Shown in pieces: positions 50,447 through 59,119 of a stretch of DNA of 64,000 bases; position 1 is the stretch's first letter; each line of letters opens with the position of its first letter. The DNA is from Paenibacillus bovis. GTDB taxonomy: Bacteria > Bacillota > Bacilli > Bacillales > Bacillaceae_C. The notes beneath the pieces are model-generated. The model worked only from the letters and a program-made list of their open reading frames with translations, was not told the DNA's origin and did no database searches. The position numbers and the translations under genes were made by a program. The DNA lies in contig VEFU01000001.1 of NCBI GenBank assembly GCA_007679095.1, positions 1 through 64,000 on the forward strand, read 5' to 3'.

Positions 50447-51046
50447 TATCCATCCCATTTCCTCTGCCTTTGCAATGGCTTCTATTTTATTTTTCGCTTC
50501 GAGTTTTTGTAGTATTTCAGACATGTAGTTTCGGACTGTTCCTGATGATAAAAACAACTCTTTTGAAATTTCCTTAGAAGTTTTTCCAGAAGCAGCTAGT
50601 CGTAAAATCTCTTGCTCCCTCTCGGTCATTGGATTATCCTCTTGATACGAATTCAAGATTAGTTCTTGAGAAAATTCCCTCTTCCCTTGCATCACTCTGC
50701 GAATGGATTCTGCTAGTTCCTCTACAGATCCATCTTTAAGTAAATAACCATGAACTCCTGCTTTTATCGCTCTTTCAAAATATCCTGGACGTGCAAATGT
50801 CGTCAATATAATTACTCGGCACTCGGAATCTATTTCTTTTAATTTTTCCGCTACCATCAGCCCACTCATTACAGGCATCTCAATATCAAGCAAACAAACA
50901 TCTGGTTGTAAATCTTGGACAAGCTTTAATGCCTCTTCTCCGTTCTCCGACTGTCCAACCACTTCCATATCATCCTCAAAATCGAGTAATGCCCCTAGCG
51001 CTCCACGCAATATTCTCTGATCTTCCGCTATTACGATTTGAATCAT
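50444..51046 (-). CDS. yvfU: NarL/LuxR-type response regulator (YvfU-like)
   Basis: The 200-residue protein has a receiver domain with acidic pocket D9/E8, phospho-acceptor Asp in V-C-L-L-D-I-E-M-P, and Lys in Y-L-L-K-D-G-S. A LuxR-type HTH ends it (TEREQEILRLAASGKTSKEI, T-V-R-N-Y-M-S-E-I-L). It overlaps the upstream kinase gene by 4 bases. The four-gene order transporter-permease-kinase-regulator and the lengths match Bacillus subtilis yvfRSTU. Confidence 0.9.
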   Translation of the reverse strand: MIQIVIAEDQRILRGALGALLDFEDDMEVVGQSENGEEALKLVQDLQPDVCLLDIEMPVMSGLMVAEKLKEIDSECRVIILTTFARPGYFERAIKAGVHGYLLKDGSVEELAESIRRVMQGKREFSQELILNSYQEDNPMTEREQEILRLAASGKTSKEISKELFLSSGTVRNYMSEILQKLEAKNKIEAIAKAEEMGWI

Positions 51047-52161
51047 ATGGCAATCTCTTCTTTCTCTTGCCTCAGCACAATTGGAATTCTCATAATGATT
51101 GTTGTCCCTTGTTCCGATCTAATAAACAGCTCTCCATTAATTAGCTCTAACCTTTCCTTCATACCTTTCAAGCCATTCCCCTTTACTTCATGTTCGTTGA
51201 ATCCAATACCGTCATCATCTACCCGAATAATAAAATGGCCCTTCCCCTTTTTAATAGAGAGTTGGCATTGTGACGCATTACTATGTCTGACAATATTTGT
51301 ACCTGCTTCACGGAGACAGAGTCCAATGATATTTTGCTGTAATAAAGATAATTCCAATGCACTATCATCTATATCCGAATGGAAGGCTATCCCTGCTGCT
51401 TCAATAATGTGCTGCATCTGTGCTAGCTCTTCTTTAATAGATATAGCTCGCATATCAGATACAAGTTCACGAACTTGCTGTAGAGCGGATCGTGAAGTCA
51501 TTTCAATCTCTTTTGCCTCTTGCTTTACACGGTCTGGATTTTTATCTGCCAATCTTTGTACAAGCTGGCTTTGCAGTGTTATAAGTGAAAGTGTATGCCC
51601 AAGTGTATCATGGAGATCACGAGCAATTCGCACTCTTTCTTCTCTTTTTACTAGCATTTTTAACTGTTCATTCGCCTGATCCAACTGCATTTCCAGTTCA
51701 ATACGCCTGTTCATCGATCTCACTCCATATGGAGAAATGATCATGACAAATAAAAATGGTAGGAAGAATAAAAAATTAAAACCTTGAAAACTAACAATTA
51801 TATTCGTAATCAGCATTACAATACCGAATATGACTAAAGCAATATGAAAATGTTTTTTCTTTTCAAACCAACCAATAAAATGAGAAGGGAAAAACCCCAT
51901 AAATAGGTTATACGGTTCATAAAAAACACTTAACACCACGACAATGGCTATCTGGACTACAATCCAACATACATATAATTTCACATTTTGTATCCAATAT
52001 AATTGCCGATAGGAAACTAAGAATATTGTTAATAATGCATAACCGATTACTGCTTTGATCCCAGCTTCCATCACAACATAATACAGTGGCATGATTAAAT
52101 AAATAAGAAAAACATATGGTAACAGACCGAATCTTTTTGGAAAGAGTTGAAAGTCTTTCAA
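51043..52161 (-). CDS. yvfT: Sensor histidine kinase (DesK/YvfT-like)
   Basis: The 372-residue protein has four to six N-terminal membrane helices (to about residue 150), a coiled coil and a HisKA_3 dimerisation motif with the phospho-His in R-I-A-R-D-L-H-D-T-L-G-H. The ATPase domain carries N-I-V-R-H-S-N-A (N box) and D-D-D-G-I-G-F (G1), K-G-N-G-L-K-G-M-K-E-R. There is little outside the membrane, so the signal is probably in the membrane or given by the transporter. Confidence 0.9.
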   Translation of the reverse strand: MKDFQLFPKRFGLLPYVFLIYLIMPLYYVVMEAGIKAVIGYALLTIFLVSYRQLYWIQNVKLYVCWIVVQIAIVVVLSVFYEPYNLFMGFFPSHFIGWFEKKKHFHIALVIFGIVMLITNIIVSFQGFNFLFFLPFLFVMIISPYGVRSMNRRIELEMQLDQANEQLKMLVKREERVRIARDLHDTLGHTLSLITLQSQLVQRLADKNPDRVKQEAKEIEMTSRSALQQVRELVSDMRAISIKEELAQMQHIIEAAGIAFHSDIDDSALELSLLQQNIIGLCLREAGTNIVRHSNASQCQLSIKKGKGHFIIRVDDDGIGFNEHEVKGNGLKGMKERLELINGELFIRSEQGTTIIMRIPIVLRQEKEEIAI

Positions 52162-52164
52162 TTC

Positions 52165-52902
52165 TTACACCGCTTCCTGTTTCCTTCTTATATATGTTGA
52201 TAATAACATGAAAACAATCAGATATGCGGCTAAAATGGCAATATTCAAAATTTCAGGTCCATTTCCTCGGATAATTTCCCATGCTCCATTTCCAAAATGA
52301 AAAGCAGGTAACCAAGAACCTATCGCTTGCACTGTTTTTGGTAAAATATCAAACGGCATATACATACCACCCGTTATCGCTAAAATCATGTATATAATAT
52401 TGCTTACTCCTGCAGCGGTATCTACACGCTTCATCATCCCGACCAATACTCCGAGAGCTAAAAATGGCATAGATGCAAGCAAAATCCAAAAGGCACTAGA
52501 AATCCACTCAAAGATTGTGAGCTCTATTCCATTTACTAAACCACCAGCAAGGAAAATAATTAATATCGAAAAAACATGGACCATGCTCTGACCAATCATT
52601 TTGGAAAAAAAATAGATTGTGTCCGTTAAGGGAGTTACTCTCATAAATGTTGTCCAGCCTTTTGAACGCTCTTCTACCATTCTAATGCCAAGCGTCATAA
52701 TCGCACTCCCCATTACACTAAAACTCGCCATCGACATTAAAAAGTGTGCATCCCACAACGCTTTGTCAGGTACATCCAAATTTACAACTCTTGTAAAAAT
52801 AAAATAGAAAACGATTGGCATAAATAACGACCAAAAAATGTAATATGGGTTCCGGAAAACACGCAATATCTCTACCTTACATTGTGTTAGGAGCATTTTC
52901 AT
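52165..52902 (-). CDS. yvfS: ABC-2 type transporter permease (YvfS-like)
   Basis: The 245-residue protein has six membrane helices in the ABC-2 layout. It starts MKMLLTQCKVEILRVFRNPY and has P-L-T-D-T-I-Y-F-F and a final amphipathic Y-I-R-R-K-Q. It ends 4 bases before the kinase gene and starts at the end of the ATPase gene. It forms the membrane part of the exporter with the adjacent ATPase. Confidence 0.9.
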   Translation of the reverse strand: MKMLLTQCKVEILRVFRNPYYIFWSLFMPIVFYFIFTRVVNLDVPDKALWDAHFLMSMASFSVMGSAIMTLGIRMVEERSKGWTTFMRVTPLTDTIYFFSKMIGQSMVHVFSILIIFLAGGLVNGIELTIFEWISSAFWILLASMPFLALGVLVGMMKRVDTAAGVSNIIYMILAITGGMYMPFDILPKTVQAIGSWLPAFHFGNGAWEIIRGNGPEILNIAILAAYLIVFMLLSTYIRRKQEAV

Positions 52903-53805
52903 TTACACCGCCTCCCTATCTACCGTTAATTGCTCAAAGGCCTCTTCTAGTCGCCCTTTTTCAATTTGAATATCTTGTACTTGCAAATTCCCCTTAAAAA
53001 TAGTCGCCAATACTGAATCTGTATCATCGGTAACAATATACATTCTGTCATTCTTTTGGAATACATCTGACACAAATGGAAGCTGAACAAAAAGCTCCTT
53101 ATTGATATCATTTTTTGCAATAAAAGATACCGACTGCTTTGACAGTTTTTTCTTAATATCAGCTGGATTTCCATCGGCTACAATGGAACCCTTATTAAAT
53201 AAAATTATCCTACTTGCAATATCATCTGCTTCTTGTAAATAATGCGTGGTGAAAATAATGGTCTTTCCTTGTTCTGAAAGTTCCCTTACTGTTTCCCAAA
53301 ACACCTTTCGAGCCGAAATATCCATTCCAACTGTTGGTTCATCAAAGAATAACAATTCTGGATTTCCTGCAAGTGCCAAAGCAAATCCAACTCGCCTTTT
53401 CTGACCACCAGATAACTTTTCTGTGCGTTTATTTAAATCTTGTTCACTTAACCCTGACAAGCGAACTAGCTTCTCCATCTCAAGGGGATTTGGATAATAA
53501 CTTTGAAATAACTTAATCAATTCCTTCACTTTCATCGCATCCATCACACTTACCTCTTGTAACATCACACCAATTCTTTCACGGACACTAATTGCTTTTG
53601 CATCATCGTTAAATAACCTTGCTACACCAGCCGTCGGATTTAATAGCCCTAACATCATTAACATAGTTGTCGTTTTTCCTGCACCATTTGGGCCAAGAAT
53701 CGCAACAACTTCCCCTTGCTTAATCGAAAATGATACACCGTTAACTGCTTTCGTATTCTTAAACACCTTCGTCAATTGTTTAATCTCAACAACACTATCC
53801 ATCAC
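52903..53805 (-). CDS. yvfR: ABC transporter ATP-binding protein (YvfR-like)
   Basis: The 300-residue protein has Walker A G-P-N-G-A-G-K-T-T, the signature L-S-G-G-Q-K-R-R-V, Walker B L-L-F-F-D-E-P-T-V-G-M-D and the H-loop T-T-H-Y-L. The C-terminal 80 residues are a DrrA-like extension. It is the first gene of the operon. Such ABC/two-component sets often respond to membrane-active compounds. Confidence 0.93.
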   Translation of the reverse strand: MMDSVVEIKQLTKVFKNTKAVNGVSFSIKQGEVVAILGPNGAGKTTTMLMMLGLLNPTAGVARLFNDDAKAISVRERIGVMLQEVSVMDAMKVKELIKLFQSYYPNPLEMEKLVRLSGLSEQDLNKRTEKLSGGQKRRVGFALALAGNPELLFFDEPTVGMDISARKVFWETVRELSEQGKTIIFTTHYLQEADDIASRIILFNKGSIVADGNPADIKKKLSKQSVSFIAKNDINKELFVQLPFVSDVFQKNDRMYIVTDDTDSVLATIFKGNLQVQDIQIEKGRLEEAFEQLTVDREAV

Positions 53806-53919
53806 GAAAACACCCCCATTAATCTCTTACTTCGAATATTACTATTATTAAATTGGGTGATGAAGTAACCAATGTAATCAAATCTGAATGACAAATGTCA
53901 TATGTTTTTTTTACATATA

Positions 53920-54465
53920 GGCTATGTTAAGTTTCATTGTTGTTAACAACTTAGTTGATTGTAGCGGATGTACACGAGACTCCTGCGGGAACAGCACGAG
54001 GCCACTGAAAAAGTCCCTTGAATTTAGCAATATGGTAAAACAGAGCTGTTGATTTCCGTTCCAGGCGGCTTTGCTTTCCGCGGGGCGTGCGGTGAGCCTC
54101 CTCGTCGCAAATGCTCCTGCGGGGTCTCACCTATCCCGCTAGTCCCGCAGGAGTCTGCGCCGCCTTCCACTTCAATCAACAGAATTCTTAATTAAGGATG
54201 TTTATAGATAGTTGCAACTTCATATTTGTAGGGATTTATCCCATCTCACTGTATCCATTTTATTAGGGTGGGTACTATGTTAAGTCGTCCTTTTTAATCC
54301 CTCTTTAGGATACTTCCCTTTAATATCAGGGTTTTTCAGTGCCCTCAACAGCACGAACCGAAGATCCACTTGGCAAAGCGGTTTTCTTTGCCAAGTTAGC
54401 TGAGGCCGTGCCCGCGGAAAGCGAGTGTACAGGAGCGAAAATCAACAACAGAGTTTAACAGAGCC
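53920..54465. mobile_element. 546-bp MITE-like element, copy 2 (inverted relative to copy 1)
   Basis: Ends are GGCTATGTTAAG (left) and TTTAACAGAGCC (right). Flanks are TACATATA (53912-53919) and TATATATA (54466-54473), a near-perfect 8-bp duplication. The interior matches 22118-22663 in reverse complement almost base for base, and the total length is the same. It fills the gap between the yvfR-like operon and the LysM/CAP gene terminator. No transposase frame is present. Confidence 0.85.
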
Positions 54466-54476
54466 TATATATAAAA

Positions 54477-54513
54477 AAGGAAACCAATTCATTGACGAAT
54501 TAGTTTCCTTAGA
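54477..54513 (-). terminator. Terminator of the LysM/CAP gene
   Basis: AAGGAAACTAATTCGTC pairs, with one mismatch, with GACGAATTGGTTTCCTT-type sequence around a short loop and is followed by TTTT on the minus strand. Confidence 0.7.
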
Positions 54514-54544
54514 TTGACTAATTAATAATACTCTTTACTTCCTC

Positions 54545-55162
54545 CTATTTTTTGATAAACATTTGAGTCCAATAATGACCGTAAGATCCACCACGTGCAT
54601 ATCCAGCTCCTAAATGTGTATATGCAGGATTTAGCATATTTTGCTTATGTCCTGGACTATTCATCCATGAATTAACTACTGCCTGCGCAGAAGTTTGACC
54701 AGCTGCAATATTCTCCGCGGCAGAACGATAGGATATTCTAAATGCCTTCATCATATCAAAAGGACTTCCATATGTTGGACTTTGATGGCTGAAGTACTTA
54801 CGATCACGCATATCTTCTGATTTGATTCGAGCAACTCGTTGTAATTCCCAATCCATCTTTAGTGCTGGTGCACCAACCTTTGCCCTTTCGATATTTGTTA
54901 AGCGAAGAACTTCACTTTCTACACCTTTTTGTGCTGAAAGATCTGGAATGTATACCTTTTGATTCGGATAGATTAAGTTTGGATTTTTAAATTGCGGATT
55001 CGCAGCTATTATCTCACTTAATCCCACTTGGTATCTTACGGAAATTTTCCACAGACTATCCCCAGGTTTTACTGTATAGGTAGTGGCAGCTTCCGTATTT
55101 GAACTAAAACCAAAGACTAGAGCAACGAGCAACACCGTATAAAGCATTATTCTTTTCATCAT
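54545..55162 (-). CDS. Secreted LysM plus CAP-domain protein (YkwD-like)
   Basis: The 205-residue protein has a signal peptide (to about residue 25, N-T-E-A-A-T). A LysM domain (27-74, YTVKPGDSLWKISVRYQV) binds peptidoglycan. A CAP/SCP domain (about 82-205) follows with L-T-N-I-E-R-A-K-V-G, Y-F-S-H-Q-S-P, A-A-E-N-I-A-A-G-Q and S-P-G-H-K-Q-N-M-L-N-P. Bacillus relatives are wall or spore proteins of unclear enzymatic role. Confidence 0.9.
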   Translation of the reverse strand: MMKRIMLYTVLLVALVFGFSSNTEAATTYTVKPGDSLWKISVRYQVGLSEIIAANPQFKNPNLIYPNQKVYIPDLSAQKGVESEVLRLTNIERAKVGAPALKMDWELQRVARIKSEDMRDRKYFSHQSPTYGSPFDMMKAFRISYRSAAENIAAGQTSAQAVVNSWMNSPGHKQNMLNPAYTHLGAGYARGGSYGHYWTQMFIKK

Positions 55163-55310
55163 AACGACTATATTTTTAGCACATTATATCTTTTTTATTT
55201 TTGGTTTTTACATCTAATCCTCGGAACATTTTCCCATGTATAAAAAGCCATACTAGTAAATTATCATGATATACTACATATATAACAATTTAATTTTGGT
55301 GGGATAAAAT

Positions 55311-56006
55311 GTGAATAAACAAAACGATAACTCTTCCATGGTGTTTGCGAATCTCTCTACGATTGAAAAAATGGAGAAGGAAATGAACAAAGGTACATTC
55401 CTATTCCGCGAAGGGGATACTGCAGACGGAATTTATTTAATCCACTCCGGAAAAGTACGGATTGGAAAAATTACACCCGACGGACGAGAACTAACTTTCC
55501 GCATTTGCGGTGCTGGTGATTTCATTAGTGAAGTTATGCTTTTCTGTAATTTTTCTATTTATAATGTTCATGCAAAAGTGCTAGAAGATGGAGCTTATTC
55601 TAAAATAAAAAAAGAAGATTTAGAAGAAAAGTTGTTATTAAATCCTACCTTAAATATAGAAGTAATGAAGCAAATGAGCATTGACCAGCAAAAATCACAA
55701 TCTAAATTCCGTGACCTTATATTACACGGAAAAAAAGGTGCCCTTTACTCCACATTAATTCGAATGACAAACAGTTATGGTATCCAACAATCCGATGGAA
55801 TCCTAATTGATATTGCTTTCACAAATCAGGAATTAGCAAATTTTTGCGGGATGAGCCGTGAAGTAGTAAACCGGTTACTTAGTTCATTAAAGAAAGATGG
55901 AAAAATATCTATCATAGATGGGAAGATACTCATCCATGATCTCCAAGCATTAAAGGACGAAATCCACTGTGAAAACTGTCCAATTGAAATCTGTAATATA
56001 GAATAA
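55311..56006 (+). CDS. fnr: FNR, anaerobic transcriptional regulator with Fe-S cluster
   Basis: The start is GTG with GGTGGGAT upstream. The 231-residue protein has a Crp-type barrel (F-R-E-G-D-T-A-D-G-I-Y-L-I-H-S-G) and a HTH (TNQELANFCGMSREVVNRLL). The C-terminus has C220-x2-C223-x4-C228 (H-C-E-N-C-P-I-E-I-C), the cluster ligands of Bacillus FNR, which differ from the N-terminal cysteines of E. coli FNR. With oxygen the [4Fe-4S] cluster is lost and DNA binding stops. It likely acts on the TGTGA-N6-TCACA boxes found across this window. Confidence 0.93.
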   Translation: MNKQNDNSSMVFANLSTIEKMEKEMNKGTFLFREGDTADGIYLIHSGKVRIGKITPDGRELTFRICGAGDFISEVMLFCNFSIYNVHAKVLEDGAYSKIKKEDLEEKLLLNPTLNIEVMKQMSIDQQKSQSKFRDLILHGKKGALYSTLIRMTNSYGIQQSDGILIDIAFTNQELANFCGMSREVVNRLLSSLKKDGKISIIDGKILIHDLQALKDEIHCENCPIEICNIE

Positions 56007-56052
56007 TGTTGTAAATGGCTTGCTTTTAGGCAAGTCATTTTTAATTATCACC

Positions 56053-56087
56053 AAAGACACCTAGCGCTCCTCATCTAGGTGTCTTTG
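56053..56087 (+). terminator. Terminator of fnr
   Basis: AAAGACACCTAG pairs perfectly with CTAGGTGTCTTT, followed by GTCTATTTT. Confidence 0.8.
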
Positions 56088-56103
56088 TCTATTTTAAAAT
56101 AAA

Positions 56104-56333
56104 TTGCGGGGAAATCAGTTGATTTCCACTATAGGCGGACTCTTTTTGCGGGGCATTCGGCAAGCCTCCTCGTCGCTTCACCCTCCTGTCTAGCTTAAGC
56201 TCCTTGCGACTAGCGAACAATCCATTCCTTTCACCCACGATAAGTAATTACAATTTATAATTCGAATCTAAATTCCAGCGAAGTGTATTTCCGAAGCGGT
56301 ATTGTCGTCCTAACATTATTCGGATTTACAGCT
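56104..56333. repeat. Mosaic intergenic repeat related to families A and B
   Basis: The block has GGAAATCAGTTGATTTCC-like and AAGCCTCCTCGTCGC parts shared with the MITE, then CTAGCTTAAGCTCCTTGCGA and ACGATAAGTAA. It ends GAAGTGTATTTCCGAAGCGG and ATTCGGATTTACA, as in family B. There is no gene. Confidence 0.55.
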
Positions 56334-56394
56334 AATGTAAAAAAGCTTTATTCAGCACATTTTCTTTTTGTCTAATTTTCGAATTCGCCAAAAG

Positions 56395-56410
56395 TGTGAT
56401 TTTTGTCACA
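56395..56410. promoter_or_regulatory. FNR-type box before the second oxidase operon
   Basis: TGTGATTTTTGTCACA is a perfect match, 58 bases before the subunit IIa start. Confidence 0.85.
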
Positions 56411-56467
56411 GAGTTAGACGAGATATAGAAAGTACGATAAAAATATAATCGCTTTGGAGGTGTTGGC

Positions 56468-56590
56468 ATGGGGAAGAAACAGCATGATTCAGGACCAAAC
56501 TTGAAAGGAACCTTATTTAGCGTATTTATAGTGGGATTTGTAATTGTAGCAATGTGGTTTGCTGTGTATGGGCTATATATTTCGAGATAA
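56468..56590 (+). CDS. Cytochrome c oxidase subunit IIa-like, 40 aa
   Basis: GGAGG lies 7 bases before the ATG. The peptide has a polar head (MGKKQHDSGPNLKG) and one membrane helix (T-L-F-S-V-F-I-V-G-F-V-I-V-A-M-W-F-A-V-Y-G-L-Y). It corresponds to the small subunit 2A of ba3-type oxidases and to the 50-residue protein in the first operon. It lies 18 bases before subunit II. Confidence 0.8.
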   Translation: MGKKQHDSGPNLKGTLFSVFIVGFVIVAMWFAVYGLYISR

Positions 56591-56608
56591 CTGAAAGGAG
56601 TGACATTC

Positions 56609-57082
56609 ATGCACTTACACAAATTTGAAAAAATATGGCTAATTTTTGGCATCGTTGCTCTCGCATTATTTTTAGTAATTGTTGGGATAAATGCTTTTGC
56701 ACATGGTCATATGCCTGCAGGTGGAATGGACACAATTGATCCAGAAAAAGTACGAGAAACTGCACCTTTTGATAATCCAGGCGTTACACAAATTGATGAA
56801 GATACGTACGAAGTTGCTATTATAGCAATGGCGTTCGGATACAATCCAGCTCAAATTAAAGTCCCTGTGGGGAAAGAAATTATTTTTACATTAACAAGTG
56901 AGGATGTTGTTCACAGCTTTACCATTGATGACACAAAAGTGAACATGATGGCAGTTCCTGGAAGGATTACACATAAGAGCTATACGTTTACAGAACCAGG
57001 GAAATACTTAGTCCTCTGTAACGAGTATTGTGGAACAGGACACCATTACATGCAAACAGAAATTGAGGTGTATGAACCATGA
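56609..57082 (+). CDS. cbaB: ba3-type cytochrome c oxidase subunit II
   Basis: The ATG at 56609 has AGGAG 8 bases upstream; a GTG 9 bases earlier overlaps this site. One membrane helix is followed by a cupredoxin domain. CuA ligands are complete: V-V-H-S-F and L-C-N-E-Y-C-G-T-G-H-H-Y-M. It shares E-T-A-P-F-D-N-P-G with the paralogue at 37266-37733. The gene overlaps subunit I by 4 bases. Confidence 0.93.
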   Translation: MHLHKFEKIWLIFGIVALALFLVIVGINAFAHGHMPAGGMDTIDPEKVRETAPFDNPGVTQIDEDTYEVAIIAMAFGYNPAQIKVPVGKEIIFTLTSEDVVHSFTIDDTKVNMMAVPGRITHKSYTFTEPGKYLVLCNEYCGTGHHYMQTEIEVYEP

Positions 57083-58731
57083 TGGCAGTACAAGATCGCA
57101 GAATCGCTTTATCTAATATTGGAGTCGCATACATCGCTTTTATTATTGGAACGTTTTGCGGATTACTTCAAGTATTCATTCGAAATGATGCGCTCGAATT
57201 ACCAACTTGGCTCGATTATTATCAAATATTAACCGCTCACGGTGTTTTACTAGCACTTATATATACAACATTTTTTATCTTTGCATTCTTAATTAGCGGT
57301 ATGAGTAAAACATTAGGTAGCTTCGGTCCTAAAGTACGTACCTTTTTATGGCTAGGATTTATTGTAACTGCATTAGGTACAACGCTAGCAACCGCCATGA
57401 TTGTATCCGGTGAAGCTTCCGTTCTTTACACTTTTTATGCTCCACTTAAAGGAAGCGGATGGTTTTATGTTGGGCTTGCATTAGTGATTATCGGAACTTG
57501 GTTAAGTAGCTTTGGACTTATTGGACATTATATTGCTTGGCGCAAAAAGAATAAAGGGAAATTAAGTCCTTTGTTCGCCTTTATGACCATGTCTACCCTA
57601 ATTCTTTGGATTATAGCTTGTCTTGGTGTAGTTGCTGCCGTTGTTTTCCAATATATCCCTTGGGCATTTGGTTGGGTAGATACCATTAACGTTGAATTAA
57701 GTAGATCATTATTTTGGTTTTTTGGTCACCCTCTTGTGTATTTTTGGCTTTTACCAGCTTACATCGCATGGTATGTAGTAGTGCCTAAATTAGTTGGAAC
57801 AAAGGTATTTAGTGACTCATTGGCACGTTTTTCATTTATTCTATTCATCCTATTTTCCATCCCAGTAGGATTTCACCATCAATTAACGGAACCAGGAATT
57901 CCAGGATTTTGGAAATTCCTACAAGTAGTTCTAACATTTATGGTTATTATCCCATCATTAATGACTGCATTTTCAATGTTTGCTACTTTTGAAATCTCCG
58001 GGCGAAAAAAAGGTGGACGTGGATTATTCGGTTGGTTCACAAAACTACCTTGGAAAGATATTAGATTCACTTCTATTTTCATTGCGATGGCCTTCTTTAT
58101 CCCTGGTGGAGCTGGAGGAATTATTAATGCAAGTTTCCAATTAAATGAACTAGTCCACAATACTCTCTGGGTTGTAGGTCACTTCCATATTACTGTAGGT
58201 GCACCGGTTGCGATGACCTTTATGGGAGTTACGTATTGGCTCATCCCTCATTTAACTGATCGCGTATTTTCTAAGGCGATGAAAAAACTTGCCTTTGTTC
58301 AAACAATTTCATGGGCTGTCGGTATGATACTCATGTCTACCGCCCAACACGTATTAGGATTACTTGGAGCACCTAGAAGAACCGCATATACAGGATATAA
58401 CGATCATCCATCTGCACTGGAATGGTTTGACGGATTTTTCTCCAATCACGTAACAATGGCAGTTGGAGGTATCATTCTATTCCTATCTGCGATGCTGCTT
58501 GTCTATATCGTGATGAACTTGTTATTTTTTGCACCAAAAGCAAAACAGGAAAATGAATTTGAAGAATTCCCAATTGCAGAAAATGATGATTCTAGAACAC
58601 CAAAATTTTTGGAAAATTGGTGGATTTGGATTGGCATCACCATTGCACTTATCGTCATGGCTTACGCTATTCCAATCAGTGATTTGATTCAACATGCACC
58701 ACCGGGATCCCGTGGATATATTACTTGGTAG
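57079..58731 (+). CDS. cbaA: ba3-type cytochrome c oxidase subunit I (oxygen reductase)
   Basis: The 550-residue B-family subunit I keeps every oxygen-reductase active-site residue I can place: H54 (low-spin heme), H217 with the linked Tyr221 in G-H-P-L-V-Y-F-W-L-L-P-A-Y, CuB ligands H266-H267 (F-H-H-Q), and the G-H-F-H pair. The K-channel helix reads G-G-I-I-N-A-S-F-Q-L, like Thermus ba3. It should be a high-affinity terminal oxidase. It contrasts with the Tyr-lacking paralogue at 35571-37250. Confidence 0.95.
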   Translation: MMAVQDRRIALSNIGVAYIAFIIGTFCGLLQVFIRNDALELPTWLDYYQILTAHGVLLALIYTTFFIFAFLISGMSKTLGSFGPKVRTFLWLGFIVTALGTTLATAMIVSGEASVLYTFYAPLKGSGWFYVGLALVIIGTWLSSFGLIGHYIAWRKKNKGKLSPLFAFMTMSTLILWIIACLGVVAAVVFQYIPWAFGWVDTINVELSRSLFWFFGHPLVYFWLLPAYIAWYVVVPKLVGTKVFSDSLARFSFILFILFSIPVGFHHQLTEPGIPGFWKFLQVVLTFMVIIPSLMTAFSMFATFEISGRKKGGRGLFGWFTKLPWKDIRFTSIFIAMAFFIPGGAGGIINASFQLNELVHNTLWVVGHFHITVGAPVAMTFMGVTYWLIPHLTDRVFSKAMKKLAFVQTISWAVGMILMSTAQHVLGLLGAPRRTAYTGYNDHPSALEWFDGFFSNHVTMAVGGIILFLSAMLLVYIVMNLLFFAPKAKQENEFEEFPIAENDDSRTPKFLENWWIWIGITIALIVMAYAIPISDLIQHAPPGSRGYITW

Positions 58732-58743
58732 GAGTTGATGAAT

Positions 58744-58830
58744 ATGTTCCTAAGCGTCTTTGCTTTAATGATTGTGCTAGTTATCACAACTGTTATCGTC
58801 ATTGAGATCAACACACCTGAAGAAGAATAA
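58744..58830 (+). CDS. 28-aa single-helix protein at the end of the oxidase operon
   Basis: GGAG lies 9 bases before this ATG, and the gene begins 12 bases after the subunit I stop. The peptide is MFLSVFALMIVLVITTVIVI followed by EINTPEEE, so it is one helix with an acidic tail. The position in the operon and the good site argue for a real small oxidase subunit. No equivalent is seen in the first operon. I know of no named family for it. Confidence 0.55.
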   Translation: MFLSVFALMIVLVITTVIVIEINTPEEE

Positions 58831-58900
58831 AAACAAAGCGATTCATATTTTTTCTTTTCTAGATAAAACTAATTACGTAACGATGAAAGGAGCGAAAAAT

Positions 58901-59071
58901 ATGAGTCGTGGTAAAGGTTTTAATCATAAGAAAAAAGGACATCCTGGTGATCTTCCTGAAAGCAGCGTGCAAGTTGAACGAAAAGAACATAGTCGACAAA
59001 CAGAGCAAATGGAAGATATTGTTACACACGAAGCTTTTAAAAACCGTGTAAAAGAAGATGAAATGGAATAA
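58901..59071 (+). CDS. Small hydrophilic protein, 56 aa
   Basis: The ATG at 58901 has AAAGGAG 9 bases upstream; the longer frame runs into the oxidase operon. The peptide starts MSRGKGFNHKKKGHPGDLPE and is rich in charged residues, ending RVKEDEME. It recalls short YfhD-like proteins of Bacillus but is not a clear match. It may be read from the oxidase transcript. Confidence 0.6.
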   Translation: MSRGKGFNHKKKGHPGDLPESSVQVERKEHSRQTEQMEDIVTHEAFKNRVKEDEME

Positions 59072-59076
59072 TTCAT

Positions 59077-59115
59077 TAAAAAAATCGGGTAGTGACTTCT
59101 CACTGCCCGATTTTT
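59077..59115. terminator. Bidirectional terminator
   Basis: AAAAATCGGGTAGTGA pairs (one mismatch) with TCACTGCCCGATTTTT around CTTC. It separates the plus-strand oxidase unit from the minus-strand ABC operon. Confidence 0.85.
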
Positions 59116-59119
59116 ATTT

